Part shown: positions 49,497-61,492 of the stretch, piece by piece | How positions within the stretch are numbered: position 1 is the first letter of the stretch | Layout: each line of letters begins with the position of its first letter | Origin: Fictibacillus solisalsi | GTDB lineage: Bacteria > Bacillota > Bacilli > Bacillales > Fictibacillaceae | NCBI RefSeq assembly: GCF_900103485.1 | Contig: NZ_FNHW01000001.1 | Coordinates: forward strand, 2,067,057 to 2,131,056 | Length of the DNA stretch: 64,000 nucleotides | Reading direction: 5' to 3' | Translations under genes and position numbers: made by a program | Notes under the pieces: model-generated | The model's database searches: none | What the model was told of the DNA's origin: nothing | What the model saw: the letters and a program-made list of their open reading frames with translations, nothing else

Positions 49497-50594
49497 TTAC
49501 ACATACACTTCAAGCAGTGTGGCGGTTGCTGCATTTTCATCCAATCGATAGATCAGCTGATCCACCATTTCATCTGTTGTGGATATTCTTCCTTTTTTAC
49601 TTTCAATATCGCTGGTGCGGTAATTGGCGTTCAATACTTCCTGAACGGCCATTTCAATCGCATCCGCTTCGTCATTCATATGGAAGGAATGCCTCAGCAT
49701 CATGGCCGTTGACAGGACCATACCCAGTGGATTGGCTGCATTCTTCCCGGCAATGTCAGGCGCAGAACCATGGACCGGCTCATAAAGCCCTGGACCTTCC
49801 TCGCTCACCGAAGCAGAAGCCAGCATACCCAAAGAGCCTGTGATCATTGATGCTTCGTCAGATAAAATGTCACCAAACATATTCTCTGTCACAATGACGT
49901 CAAATTGTCCGGGATTTCTGACAAGCTGCATCGCAGCATTATCCACTAGCATGTGCTCTACTTTCACTTCCGGAAAGCTCTTGGCCATTTCGTTGACCAC
50001 TTCCCTCCAAAGCTTGCTGGACTCAAGGACATTGGCTTTATCCACAGAAGTCAGTTTCCCGCTTCGGGAAGCCGCAATTTCAAATGCCTTTTTTACCACT
50101 CGTTCGATTTCATTGCGGTGATAATACAGCGTATCTACCGCTTCTTCATTTCCAGTTCTTCTTTTTGGCTGGGCAAAGTACAGCCCGCCTGTAAGCTCCC
50201 TGACAAATATCAAGTCTACATTTTCGATGAGTTCGGGTTTGAGCGGTGAAATATCCCCAAGAGAGGCGAATGCTTTTACCGGCCTAAGGTTGGCAAAAAC
50301 ATTCAAATCCTTACGAATTTGAAGCAGACCCTGTTCCGGCCGTTTTTCCATTCCGTCCCATTTCGGGCCGCCTACAGCCCCTAGCAAAACCGCATCACTT
50401 TTTTTGCATTGTTCCAGCGTTTCAGAGGGCAATGGAAGTCCTGTCTCATCAATGGCTTTACCGCCAATCGGCATTTCTGTCACATTAAACTGATGGCCAT
50501 ATCGGGCTTCAACTGCTTTGAGGACACGCAAAGCCCCTTTCATCACTTCCGGTCCGATTCCGTCACCCGGCAAGACTGTAATTGTTTTTTCCAT
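49497..50594 (-). CDS. leuB: 3-isopropylmalate dehydrogenase
   Basis: 365 residues. NAD-dependent oxidative decarboxylation to 2-oxoisocaproate. [10 protein letters not shown] at 8-17, substrate arginines in [13 protein letters not shown], active-site [11 protein letters not shown] and [16 protein letters not shown], and the NAD loop [23 protein letters not shown] behind GAGGAGGGG. Confidence 0.97.
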   Translation of the reverse strand: MEKTITVLPGDGIGPEVMKGALRVLKAVEARYGHQFNVTEMPIGGKAIDETGLPLPSETLEQCKKSDAVLLGAVGGPKWDGMEKRPEQGLLQIRKDLNVFANLRPVKAFASLGDISPLKPELIENVDLIFVRELTGGLYFAQPKRRTGNEEAVDTLYYHRNEIERVVKKAFEIAASRSGKLTSVDKANVLESSKLWREVVNEMAKSFPEVKVEHMLVDNAAMQLVRNPGQFDVIVTENMFGDILSDEASMITGSLGMLASASVSEEGPGLYEPVHGSAPDIAGKNAANPLGMVLSTAMMLRHSFHMNDEADAIEMAVQEVLNANYRTSDIESKKGRISTTDEMVDQLIYRLDENAATATLLEVYV

Positions 50595-50615
50595 CTTGAC
50601 CCCTCCTCATTGGAT

Positions 50616-53178
<2,563 letters not shown>

Positions 53179-53228
53179 TCATCTCTCCTCAATAATAGTT
53201 GGTTTTGTTGGGTTTATTTTTTATAGAT

Positions 53229-53747
53229 TTAAATAATAGAAAACTGATTCAGATTATAGACCGTTTTTTGAGTACCCCTCGGCATGGCCGTAAGGCCTGT
53301 TCTCGAGATTTCTTTAATACCGTACGGTCTCAGAAGCTCGATGATCGCTTCTACCTTGTCATTGTCGCCCGTCACTTCGATGGTGACATTTTCCAGGCTG
53401 ACATCGATAATGCTTGCCCTGAATGGCTCGATGATCACTTTGATCTCACTCCGGGTATCCGGAGTGGTCATCACTTTGATCAAGGCCAACTCCCTCGCGA
53501 CGAGTGCCATTTCCGTGAGATCCTTCACCTTTAGCACATCAATTTGCTTGTGAAGTTGTTTCAGGAGTTGTTCAAGCTTCCTGTCATCCTCCACCTGCAC
53601 AACGATAGTTATTTTTGAGATTGACGGATCATCGGAATGCCCGACCGTGATGCTTTCGATGTTAAATTGCCGCTTGGTCATTAATCCTGTGAGCCGGTTG
53701 AGTACCCCGCTTCGATTTAGTACTGTGGCGGTTATGATGCGCCTCAT
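53229..53747 (-). CDS. ilvH: Acetolactate synthase small (regulatory) subunit
   Basis: 172 residues with an N-terminal ACT domain ([31 protein letters not shown], about 2-32) that binds valine, and the C-terminal ALS_ss domain. Overlaps ilvB by 4 nt (ATGA). Confidence 0.96.
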   Translation of the reverse strand: MRRIITATVLNRSGVLNRLTGLMTKRQFNIESITVGHSDDPSISKITIVVQVEDDRKLEQLLKQLHKQIDVLKVKDLTEMALVARELALIKVMTTPDTRSEIKVIIEPFRASIIDVSLENVTIEVTGDNDKVEAIIELLRPYGIKEISRTGLTAMPRGTQKTVYNLNQFSII

Positions 53748-55462
53748 GGTTTCACCCCAATCATTTGATGGATTCCCTTGCCGGGTGCAATCATCGGATA
53801 AACATTTTCATCTGATGCGACTCTACAGTCCAGCAAGAATGGTGCTTTGGAATCAAGCGCTTCGGCAAATTTGGACCGCGCATCTTCTTCGGTCGTCACC
53901 GATGCGGCTTCAATACCGTAAGCAGCAGCCAGTTTTACAAAGTCCGGCTGGACCGGAAGCAGGGATTCTGAATAGCGTTCTTCATAGAAGATTTCCTGCC
54001 ATTGCCTCACCATGCCCAACGATTGATTATTGACGATGACAATGATCACCGGGAGCTTCATTTCCTGTAAAACGGAAAGCTCCTGAAGGGTCATTTGGAA
54101 CCCACCATCTCCCGTAATTGCCACAACCGGAAGCTCTGGTCTGCCAATTTTAGCTCCGATTGCAGCCGGAAAACCAAATCCCATAGTCCCCAGTCCACCT
54201 GAGGTTACCCAGCGGTTCGGTTTGGAAAATCCATAATATTGAGCCGTCCACATCTGGTGCTGACCCACATCCGTTGTAACAATGGCTTCACCTTTGGTTT
54301 CCTCATGAATAATTTCAAGAAGACGCTGCGGCTTCAATACCTCGCCTTCGTTTTTGTACCAAAGCGGATAACTGTTCTTAAGCTCTGCCAATTGGTACAC
54401 CCATTCTGCCGTGTCCCCTGACGTTGTGCTCTCGCGGAGCAAAGCTGCCACTGTATGTTTTGCACAGCCTACAATCGGAATGAGCGTTTCAACGTTTTTT
54501 CCTATTTCTGCCGGATCGATATCAATGTGGGCTACAGTTGCTTTTTTGGCAAAGTGTGCAAGGTTGCCTGTAAGCCGGTCATCAAAACGGGCTCCGATTC
54601 CAATCAAAAGGTCACATTCATGAAGGGCGGTATTCGCCGTATACGTACCATGCATTCCCGCCATTCCCAGGAAGAGCGGATGGTCCGACGGAAAACTTCC
54701 CAGTCCGAGAAGCGTATTCGTGACAGGAATTCTGTGCTGCTCGGCCAGTGCAAGGATCTCTTCTTCGGCTTTGGCAAACAGTACTCCGGCTCCGGCAAGG
54801 ATGACAGGTTTCTTCGCTTGCGCGATCGCGTCTGCCAGACGTTTGACTTGCAGCAGGTTCGGCATTGTCGTTGGCTGATATCCCGGAAGGTCGACTTCAT
54901 TGGATGGTTTATACGAACCAATCGATGTAGAAATGTCTTTAGGAATATCAACCAGTACAGGGCCTGGACGTCCGGTCTGGGCAACGTGGAATGCTTCTTT
55001 AATGATCCCTGGCAGCTCTTCCACTTTTCTTACCTGATAATTGTGCTTGGTAATCGGCATCGTGATTCCAACGATATCGGCTTCCTGAAAGGCATCTGTT
55101 CCGATAACCGATGTGGCAACCTGGCCTGTGAAAATAACAAGCGGGAGTGAATCGATCATGGCATCTGCTATTCCGGTTACCAGATTGGTCGCGCCTGGCC
55201 CTGAGGTCGCGATCACAACACCGGGCTTTCCGGTTACTCTAGCGAAACCTTGAGCAGCGTGAATAGCCCCTTGTTCATGCCTTGTTAAAATGTGTTTGAT
55301 GTTCTTTTTGTACAGCGCATCATAAATGGGAAGGACGGCACCCCCGGGATATCCGAATAATACGTCAACCCCTTCTTTTTCCAGTCCCTCCATCAGCATA
55401 TCGGCTCCAGACATCTTCAGGACTTTGCTTTTCTCTTCCTCAGCCACCCAGCTGGCTTTCAT
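53744..55462 (-). CDS. ilvB: Acetolactate synthase large (catalytic) subunit
   Basis: 572 residues, thiamine-diphosphate enzyme that makes acetolactate from pyruvate. Activating glutamate in the N-terminal region ([21 protein letters not shown]), FAD-binding middle domain, and the ThDP motif [29 protein letters not shown] at about 440-468. The ATG follows GGGAGG by eight nt, directly downstream of the leucine T-box. Confidence 0.97.
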   Translation of the reverse strand: MKASWVAEEEKSKVLKMSGADMLMEGLEKEGVDVLFGYPGGAVLPIYDALYKKNIKHILTRHEQGAIHAAQGFARVTGKPGVVIATSGPGATNLVTGIADAMIDSLPLVIFTGQVATSVIGTDAFQEADIVGITMPITKHNYQVRKVEELPGIIKEAFHVAQTGRPGPVLVDIPKDISTSIGSYKPSNEVDLPGYQPTTMPNLLQVKRLADAIAQAKKPVILAGAGVLFAKAEEEILALAEQHRIPVTNTLLGLGSFPSDHPLFLGMAGMHGTYTANTALHECDLLIGIGARFDDRLTGNLAHFAKKATVAHIDIDPAEIGKNVETLIPIVGCAKHTVAALLRESTTSGDTAEWVYQLAELKNSYPLWYKNEGEVLKPQRLLEIIHEETKGEAIVTTDVGQHQMWTAQYYGFSKPNRWVTSGGLGTMGFGFPAAIGAKIGRPELPVVAITGDGGFQMTLQELSVLQEMKLPVIIVIVNNQSLGMVRQWQEIFYEERYSESLLPVQPDFVKLAAAYGIEAASVTTEEDARSKFAEALDSKAPFLLDCRVASDENVYPMIAPGKGIHQMIGVKP

Positions 55463-55489
55463 TTCTGATTCCTCCCTTATTTGGTCAAA

Positions 55490-55800
55490 ATAAAAAGCCT
55501 ATTCACCCAAAATGACAGTGTTTATCCTGCCAAAGGGGTGAAAAGGCTTCTTTTCACGGTACCACCCTTCTTCGCGGCTCTTGCATTGCCGCCTCATGGA
55601 TGAAAAGTTCATCCAGTTTGATAACAAGTTACCCATTGAAAAGACTGGTTAACTCGGCCTGCCCTACTGACACTTGAACCGTGCGTTCGAACAGACACTC
55701 AGGGGTGAGATCCTGACAGGGTTATTACCGGCTCACAGCAACCCGGCTCTCTGTAAATAACCTTCTGTCATTCTTCCCCTTCACAGATTTAACGATCTTA
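55490..55800 (-). promoter_or_regulatory. Leucine T-box riboswitch of ilvB-leuD
   Basis: Minus-strand leader with an AGAGAG apical loop in stem I, candidate specifier CTC (55707-55709, leucine) followed by A, and the T-box GGGTGGTACCGTG (around 55556). The terminator pairs AAGCCTTTTCACCC with GGGTGAATAGGCTT and is followed by TTTTATTTT. The B. subtilis ilv-leu leader uses the same codon. It lies between ilvD and ilvB, so ilvE-ilvD escape this control unless they share the transcript. Confidence 0.92.
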
Positions 55801-55814
55801 AATTTTTAAAGGTA

Positions 55815-57482
55815 TTATACTTTCAGGACTCCGCCAGTATTGGCTGAAGTGACAAGTTTGGCATAACGGGCAAGATACCCTTGTTTGATTTTAGGCTCCG
55901 GCTGCTGCCAATCCGCCTTTCTTTGTTGCAGTTCTTCTTCACTGACCATTAAATTGATGGTTCGGTTAGGAAGATCGATTAAAATTTGATCGCCGTTTTC
56001 AATGAAAGCGATCGGTCCGCCCTCTGCTGCTTCCGGCGAGATATGGCCGATGGAAATTCCTCTGGAAGCACCTGAGAATCTTCCGTCGGTGATCAATGCT
56101 ACCTTCGTGCTTAAACCCATTCCGGCAATAGCGGAAGTTGGAGAAAGCATTTCCGGCATCCCCGGCCCGCCTTTTGGCCCTTCGTAGCGGATTACCACCA
56201 CATGGCCTTCCTTGACTTTACCGGTTTTTATTCCTTCAAGCGCCTCGTCCTGTGATTCAAAGACAATCGCTTCTCCCTCAAAATATTTGATGGATGGATC
56301 CACTCCGCCAACTTTGATGACACAGCCGTCAGGTGCAAGGTTTCCATACAGGATGGAAAGCCCTCCTACAGGACTGTAGGCATTATCAGGATAGCGGATA
56401 ACATCACTGTTCAGAATTTCAGCTTCTTCCACATTTTCATATAACGTTTTGCCTGTGACAGTAATCCGGTCACGGTGAATGGCACCGTCGATTCCGCCAA
56501 GCTGTTTGATAATGGCGCTGACGCCTCCTGCTTCATGCACATCCTGCATGGTGTAGTCTGATGCAGGACTTATCTTTGAGAGGTATGGCACTCTTTCTGC
56601 CACTTCATTAATACGTTTAAGGTCATATTCAACACCTGCTTCATTTGCGATGGCCAGCATGTGAAGGACTGTATTCGTCGATCCCCCCATGGCCATGTCA
56701 AGAGCAAATGCATCATCGATAGCTTCCTTCGTAATAATATCTCTAGGCCTGATATTCCGTTCAACGAGATCCATCAGATGGAAGGCTGCATCTTTATACA
56801 ACTTATCTCGTTCCTCAGAGGTGGCTACGAGCGTTCCATTGCCTGGAAGTGTGATGCCGAGCATTTCCATGATGGAGTTCATGCTGTTCGCAGTGAACAT
56901 TCCCGAACAGGACCCACAAGTGGGACAGGCACTTGTCTCAAGCTCAAGCAGCTCTTCACGCGACATTTTGCCTGACAGGTGGGAGCCGACTCCTTCAAAA
57001 ACTGAAACAAGTGAAAGGGATTTACCGGTGGATGATTTTCCCGCTTCCATCGGACCACCAGATACAAATACAGCCGGTACATTGGTTCTCGCCGCAGCCA
57101 TCAGCATTCCTGGTGTAATCTTGTCACAGTTGGGAATGTAGAACACTCCGTCAAACCAATGTGCGTTGATTACTGTTTCAGCTGAATCCGCGATAATTTC
57201 CCGGCTTGGAAGAGAATATCGCATTCCGATGTGGCCCATGGCAATTCCGTCGTCAACACCAATTGTATTGAACTCAAATGGTACACCACCTGCTTCGCGG
57301 ATGGCCTGCTTTACTTTCTCACCCACTTTATTGAGATGCATGTGACCCGGGATGATATCCACATAAGAATTACAGACCCCAATAAATGGTTTGTTCATAT
57401 CTTCTTCTTTTACTCCGGCCGCATGAAGCAAGCTTCGATGGGGCGCCCGGTCAATTCCGCTTTTTATCATGTTACTGCGCAT
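55815..57482 (-). CDS. ilvD: Dihydroxy-acid dehydratase
   Basis: 555 residues. Dehydrates dihydroxyisovalerate and dihydroxymethylvalerate. Fe-S cysteines in [11 protein letters not shown] and [39 protein letters not shown] in the C-terminal domain. The second of two in-frame ATGs (57482, MRSNMIKSG) is chosen: it stands nine nt after AGGAG, whereas the first touches it. Confidence 0.97.
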   Translation of the reverse strand: MRSNMIKSGIDRAPHRSLLHAAGVKEEDMNKPFIGVCNSYVDIIPGHMHLNKVGEKVKQAIREAGGVPFEFNTIGVDDGIAMGHIGMRYSLPSREIIADSAETVINAHWFDGVFYIPNCDKITPGMLMAAARTNVPAVFVSGGPMEAGKSSTGKSLSLVSVFEGVGSHLSGKMSREELLELETSACPTCGSCSGMFTANSMNSIMEMLGITLPGNGTLVATSEERDKLYKDAAFHLMDLVERNIRPRDIITKEAIDDAFALDMAMGGSTNTVLHMLAIANEAGVEYDLKRINEVAERVPYLSKISPASDYTMQDVHEAGGVSAIIKQLGGIDGAIHRDRITVTGKTLYENVEEAEILNSDVIRYPDNAYSPVGGLSILYGNLAPDGCVIKVGGVDPSIKYFEGEAIVFESQDEALEGIKTGKVKEGHVVVIRYEGPKGGPGMPEMLSPTSAIAGMGLSTKVALITDGRFSGASRGISIGHISPEAAEGGPIAFIENGDQILIDLPNRTINLMVSEEELQQRKADWQQPEPKIKQGYLARYAKLVTSANTGGVLKV

Positions 57483-57508
57483 ATACGACATCTCCTGTTA
57501 CAAATTGA

Positions 57509-58414
57509 TTATCCTGCTTGTACGTTGGTTGACTGGGAATAAACCCTGACTCCTTCTTCAACCACTCTTTTTCTGAAAGCTTCCAAAAGGGTATTGGTGT
57601 GTTTTCCTGGAACGCCTTCTCCAATTACTCTTCCATCCACCTTAATGACAGCAATGACTTCTGCAGCCGTCCCTGTAAGGAACACTTCATCAGCCACATA
57701 GACATCGTGCCGTGTAAACGGTTCTTCAGAGACGTTATAGCCAAGTTCGGCGGCAATTTCCACGATGGCATTTCTTGTGATACCTTCCAGAGCCCCAAGG
57801 TAACCCGGAGGTGTTTTTACGTTGTTTCCTTTAACGATAAACACATTATCTGCAGAGCCTTCGGCCACATAGCCCTGGTCGTTCAGCATCAAGGCTTCAC
57901 TTACACCGGCCAAATTGGCTTCAATTTTCACGAGAATATTGTTTAAATAGTTCAGTGATTTTACTTTCGGGCTAAGCACGTCTGCTCTATTTCGCCGGCT
58001 CGCTACTGTCACAATTTCAATTCCCGTTTCATAAAGTTTTTTCGGAAAAAGAGCTAGCTGTTCTGCGATGACGATAACTCCCGGCTTTTCACAGGTAAAC
58101 GGATCCAGTCCCAGGTTTCCCCTTCCCCGTGATATCACTAAGCGAATGTAGGCATCACGATATTGGTTTTTCTGGAGCGTCTCAATAATAATTTGGGTTA
58201 GCTCCTCTTTTGTGTGTGGAATAGTTAACATGATGGACTGAGCTGATTCGTAAAGACGCTGCAGATGTTCATCTAGCCGATAAACATTTCCGTTGTAGAC
58301 GCGAATGCCTTCGAACACCCCATCTCCATATAAAAAACCATGGTCATAAACAGAGATTTTGGCATCTTCTTTTAAGACAAATTCACCGTCTACATAAACC
58401 CATTGCTCTAACAT
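57509..58414 (-). CDS. ilvE: Branched-chain amino acid aminotransferase
   Basis: 301 residues, fold-type IV PLP enzyme. PLP lysine in VKSLNYLNNILVK (about 155), YDHGFLYGDGVFEGIRVYNG at 23-42, and EVFLTGTAAEVIAVIKVDGR. Last step of Val, Leu and Ile synthesis. It heads the ilvE-ilvD-(T-box)-ilvBHC-leuABCD run; the ATG follows AAAGGAGG. Confidence 0.96.
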   Translation of the reverse strand: MLEQWVYVDGEFVLKEDAKISVYDHGFLYGDGVFEGIRVYNGNVYRLDEHLQRLYESAQSIMLTIPHTKEELTQIIIETLQKNQYRDAYIRLVISRGRGNLGLDPFTCEKPGVIVIAEQLALFPKKLYETGIEIVTVASRRNRADVLSPKVKSLNYLNNILVKIEANLAGVSEALMLNDQGYVAEGSADNVFIVKGNNVKTPPGYLGALEGITRNAIVEIAAELGYNVSEEPFTRHDVYVADEVFLTGTAAEVIAVIKVDGRVIGEGVPGKHTNTLLEAFRKRVVEEGVRVYSQSTNVQAG

Positions 58415-58458
58415 CGTGATCCTCCTTTTCCTCAGTAGTAATTGTTCGAATATTTTAA

Positions 58459-58633
58459 TTTAATCTGATAATTGTTGATTATGTTACGCCCCTTTTGGGC
58501 GCAGGTCAACCATCTTTTTAAAAAAAATGCAATTTTTCTGTTTATTCTGATTTTTTGTATGCGCTTACATGATTGCTGTACAAGAAATCGGGTCTTAATT
58601 AACTCATTTGTAAACATTTTTAAAGCGCTTACA
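58459..58633 (-). promoter_or_regulatory. ilvE regulatory region: sigma-A promoter, two cre-like and CodY-like sites
   Basis: On the minus strand TTGACC (58504-58509), 17 nt, TAACAT (58481-58486) forms a promoter; the spacer is itself an inverted repeat (CGCCCAAAAGGGGCG). Upstream are two near-consensus catabolite-responsive elements, TGTATGCGCTTACA (58556-58569) and TTAAAGCGCTTACA (58620-58633), each 13 of 14 to TGWAANCGNTNWCA. CodY-box-like sequences lie at 58532-58546 (11 of 15) and 58459-58473 (10 of 15, over the likely start point). B. subtilis ilv-leu is activated by CcpA and repressed by CodY. Confidence 0.65.
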
Positions 58634-58664
58634 TACCGAGCAAGTTAACATTAGAAAATCACGC

Positions 58665-58698
58665 AAAAAAAGACACCCTTTAATTAAAGGTGTCTTGA
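58665..58698 (-). terminator. Terminator of the tRNA-Gly/tRNA-Arg unit
   Basis: AAGACACCTTT and AAAGGGTGTCTT pair around AATT and are followed by TTTTT on the minus strand, 15 nt beyond tRNA-Arg. Confidence 0.88.
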
Positions 58699-58712
58699 AT
58701 ATGTAAGTAAAG

Positions 58713-58789
58713 TGGCGTCCCAGGAGAGATTCGAACTCCCGACCGTACGCTTAGAAGGCGTATGCTCTATCCGGCTGAGCTACTGGGAC
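58713..58789 (-). tRNA. tRNA-Arg (anticodon TCT), CCA encoded
   Basis: A full cloverleaf on the minus strand: acceptor GTCCCAG with CTGGGAC, D-arm GCTCAGCCGGATAGAGC, anticodon loop CTTCTAA, T-loop GTTCGAATC, discriminator G and genomic CCA. Decodes AGA. Shares a transcript with tRNA-Gly upstream. Confidence 0.97.
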
Positions 58790-58967
58790 ATATGTATTTT
58801 AGAGCCCATTCCGCCTAGCAGTGCAACTTCATGCGACTGCAAAACGCTGCGGGCACACAGGTTTGTTTTCCTCGGGGAAAACGTATGATCAATCACTCAT
58901 TGACTTTTCCTGTTCCGTAAAAAAAGCCTTGCCTTTTCATTTCCATTGCGACGTGAGAAATAGCAAA

Positions 58968-59041
58968 TGGAGCGGGTGATGAGAATCGAACTCACGACCA
59001 GAGCTTGGAAGGCTCTTGTTTTACCACTAAACTACACCCGC
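58968..59041 (-). tRNA. tRNA-Gly (anticodon TCC), CCA encoded
   Basis: Minus-strand cloverleaf: acceptor GCGGGTG with CATCCGC-type pairing to the 3' CACCCGC, D-arm GTTTAGTGGTAAAAC, anticodon loop CTTCCAA, T-loop GTTCGATTC, discriminator T and genomic CCA. Decodes GGA. First gene of the tRNA pair. Confidence 0.97.
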
Positions 59042-59500
59042 ATATTTGATTAGGATGTCACTGCATCAGCGACATAAGTAAATATACTATACCCCTTTAA
59101 ATATGTCAATAACTTTTGGGGAGAAAAAATCTATATCATTTATTTATGCTGTTTTTGAATACTGGAGCACCAGGAAGCAGTTGAATTCCGTTTCAGGACA
59201 CTCTCTTTCCGCGGGGCGTGCGGTGAGCATCTACGGTGCAAGCGCCTGTGTACCGGCGTATACGCCTACTTTACCGGCGTATACGCCTACTTTACCGGTG
59301 TATACGCCTACTTTACCGGCGTATACGCCTACTTGCCGGCGTATACGCCTACTTACTCTCACCTGTCACGCCACTCCCGCAGGATAAAGAACGTTTCGTC
59401 AGCATTACATCGCACGGAAACAATCTATAGTTAATTCCGGGGATCTCACATCTTCCACTACAATCAACTTCGCATGTGCGTTTAAGTTCCAGAAAAAATT
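59042..59500. other. Long intergenic region between tRNA genes and ysnB
   Basis: 459 bases. From the left: tRNA promoter region, then a segment (about 59192-59230, with GACACTCTCTTTCCGCGGGG) that resembles the dispersed intergenic repeat common in Bacillus genomes, then the five-copy 21-bp array (59251-59354), then CACTCCCGCAGGA at about 59371, which resembles the other end of that dispersed repeat. An ORF of 94 codons covers the array but has no ribosome binding site and simply reads the repeat as AYTPTLP units, so I do not call a gene. Confidence 0.6.
59251..59354. repeat. 21-bp palindrome-containing tandem array (5 copies)
   Basis: Four units of 21 bp (59251, 59272, 59293, 59314) and a final one of 20 bp (59335-59354), consensus TACCGGCGTATACGCCTACTT. 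Unit 3 has T for C at one position and unit 5 lacks one base. Each unit but the third holds the exact 12-bp palindrome GGCGTATACGCC. Confidence 0.95.
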
Positions 59501-60016
59501 TTAATTCAGTTGAAATTCTCTTCTCAGGTCGTTTACTTCGTGTCCTTCAAGATCCAGGTAAGAGACGGAGACTGAATTTCCATGCACTTCGCATATGGCA
59601 TATGTTTTCTCAAAACGCTCCCGCGGCATTCTGATGCTGCCTGGATTGATATAAACATGCCCATTCTGTTCAAAGCAATGAGCAGTATGGGAATGGCCGA
59701 AACACGCGATTTTGGCTCCGGTTTCTTCAGTGCGGTATGTCAGGGACACCAGCGACATTTTAACATCCATTAAATGTCCATGTGTGACATAAAATACGGT
59801 ATCTCCAATCAATTCGATGACTTCAGTGGGAAGATCCGGTGCAGCATAATCCATATTCCCTGTCACAACGACAAAGTCTTTCAATTCTGGGGAATCCGAC
59901 GTTAGCTCCGAATCTCCGCAATGAATCATGGCCTCCACTTCATGTCGGTGCCGTTCCTTGATCAGTTCGAGTTCTTTTTTATATCCATGGCTGTCACTCA
60001 CAATTAATACTTTCAC
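59501..60016 (-). CDS. ysnB: YsnB-type metallophosphoesterase
   Basis: 171 residues, calcineurin-like phosphoesterase of the YfcE/MJ0936 group. Metal ligands are visible in SDSHGY (7-12), HCGDSE, TGNMDY, VTHGH and FGHSHTA. Substrate in vivo unknown; family members hydrolyse phosphodiesters. Lies 13 nt after rdgB as in B. subtilis. Confidence 0.93.
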   Translation of the reverse strand: MKVLIVSDSHGYKKELELIKERHRHEVEAMIHCGDSELTSDSPELKDFVVVTGNMDYAAPDLPTEVIELIGDTVFYVTHGHLMDVKMSLVSLTYRTEETGAKIACFGHSHTAHCFEQNGHVYINPGSIRMPRERFEKTYAICEVHGNSVSVSYLDLEGHEVNDLRREFQLN

Positions 60017-60029
60017 AGTTGGCTACCTC

Positions 60030-60620
60030 CTAAAACAGCAGATGCATCTGGTCCTTCAGTTTAGCCAATGCTTTCGCACGATGGCTGATTTGATTTTTTT
60101 CCTCTTTTGTAAGCTCGGCCATCGTATTGGATGTTCCCTGAACGAGAAAAATCGGATCATAGCCGAACCCATGGCTTCCTGTTTTTTTATAAGCAATGCT
60201 GCCTTCACAATGGCCCTCGACAATCACCGTTGCCTTACCCGGCCTGGCCACGGCCAATGTACAAACAAATCGTGCGGTCCGCTCATGTTCAGGAACGCTG
60301 CGCATTTCATCCAGTACCTTGTCCATATTTTTGTCATCGTCTTTCTCTATTCCCGCATAACGGGCAGAAAAAACACCAGGTCTTCCACCGATTGCATCAA
60401 TAACAAGGCCGGAATCATCCGAAATTACGGGCAAATTATATAAATTTGCAATCTCTTCTGCCTTCAGCCGGGCGTTTTCAGCAAAGGTGGTGCCTGTCTC
60501 CTCTACCTCTGGTGCGTCTTCCACATCGAGCAAAGAGGAAACTTCAACACCCATTTCGGCAAACATGAATTCAAACTCTTTTACTTTGCCAGCATTTTTT
60601 GTCGCAATCAGAACTTTCAT
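60030..60620 (-). CDS. rdgB: dITP/XTP pyrophosphatase RdgB (YsnA)
   Basis: 196 residues. Removes non-canonical purine triphosphates. [15 protein letters not shown] at 6-20, [24 protein letters not shown] at about 68-90 with the catalytic aspartate, and [15 protein letters not shown] near 147. ATGA overlap with rph. Confidence 0.96.
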   Translation of the reverse strand: MKVLIATKNAGKVKEFEFMFAEMGVEVSSLLDVEDAPEVEETGTTFAENARLKAEEIANLYNLPVISDDSGLVIDAIGGRPGVFSARYAGIEKDDDKNMDKVLDEMRSVPEHERTARFVCTLAVARPGKATVIVEGHCEGSIAYKKTGSHGFGYDPIFLVQGTSNTMAELTKEEKNQISHRAKALAKLKDQMHLLF

Positions 60621-61372
60621 TTTTCATCCTCCGCTTCACATATAAGTTTCGCCCATTCACCGAGGACTTCCTTCTGTAATTCAATCAACTCACCAACACC
60701 TTTTGATCCAAGCTTCAGCAGGGACTGAAGCTCTGTATAAGAAAATGTTGCTTCTTCTCCTGTTCCCTGAAGCTCAACAAACTCCCCGCTTCCAGTCATC
60801 ACGATGTTCATGTCCACATTCACGTTGGCGTCTTCCGCATAATTTAAATCCAAAATAGGACCTTCAGATTCATCAATGCCTACAGAAGTTGCAGCCAGAA
60901 AAGTTTTCACTGGCATCTTTTTGATCGTCTTGGCCTCGATCAGACTGGCAAAAGCCAAAACCATCGCCACAAAGGCTCCTGTTATGGATGCCGTACGGGT
61001 ACCGCCGTCTGCCTGAATGACATCACAATCGATCCAGAGTGTCCGCTCGCCCATTTTAGGCAAATCCACAACCGAACGAAGTGCCCTGCCGATCAAACGC
61101 TGGATTTCCATCGTGCGGCCTGTTACCTTTCCCCTGCTTGATTCCCGCACTGTCCGTTGTTCTGTTGCCCTTGGAAGCATGGAATATTCAGCGGTTATCC
61201 AGCCTTTTCCCTGGTTTCTCATAAAATGTGGAACCCTGTCTTCTATGCTTGCTGTACAAATGACTTTTGTATCTCCAACGGTAACTAAAACCGATCCTTC
61301 CGCATGCTTTATGTAGTCTTTTTCTAAACTGACGAATCTGAGTTCATCGTGTGACCTGCCGTCATTTCTCAT
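60617..61372 (-). CDS. rph: Ribonuclease PH
   Basis: 251 residues. Phosphorolytic 3' exonuclease that trims tRNA. RHDELRF-type start ([12 protein letters not shown]), [24 protein letters not shown] (phosphate-binding and hexamer region, about 75-100) and [19 protein letters not shown]. The ATG at 61372 follows GGGAGG; the frame open to 61453 is not used. Confidence 0.97.
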   Translation of the reverse strand: MRNDGRSHDELRFVSLEKDYIKHAEGSVLVTVGDTKVICTASIEDRVPHFMRNQGKGWITAEYSMLPRATEQRTVRESSRGKVTGRTMEIQRLIGRALRSVVDLPKMGERTLWIDCDVIQADGGTRTASITGAFVAMVLAFASLIEAKTIKKMPVKTFLAATSVGIDESEGPILDLNYAEDANVNVDMNIVMTGSGEFVELQGTGEEATFSYTELQSLLKLGSKGVGELIELQKEVLGEWAKLICEAEDEK

Positions 61373-61436
61373 TATAACCCTCCCGATGTTCCTGCTCGCT
61401 TCCTGCTCTCTTAAAAAATACCAAAAGTTTTGTGAA

Positions 61437-61472
61437 CAAAAAAGAGAAGGCAAGAAGCCGTCTCTTTTATCC
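61437..61472 (-). terminator. Terminator after gerM
   Basis: AAAAGAGACGG and CCTTCTCTTTT pair with one mismatch around CTTCTTG, followed by TTGT. Lies about 20 nt after the gerM stop and before rph. Confidence 0.75.
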
Positions 61473-61492
61473 TACCACAAGTTTTTATTTCA

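Noticed and set aside
58611-58627. TnrA site before ilvE
   Set aside because: TGTAAACATTTTTAAAG misses four of the defined positions, including the right-hand ACA half, so it is too weak to call.
59251-59354. CRISPR array
   Set aside because: The units are directly contiguous without unique spacers and no cas gene is near.
59103-59387. 94-codon ORF with AYTPTLP repeats as a gene
   Set aside because: No Shine-Dalgarno precedes it, its composition changes abruptly at the array, and the repeat is read in other frames equally well. It is a non-coding tandem repeat with an accidental open frame.
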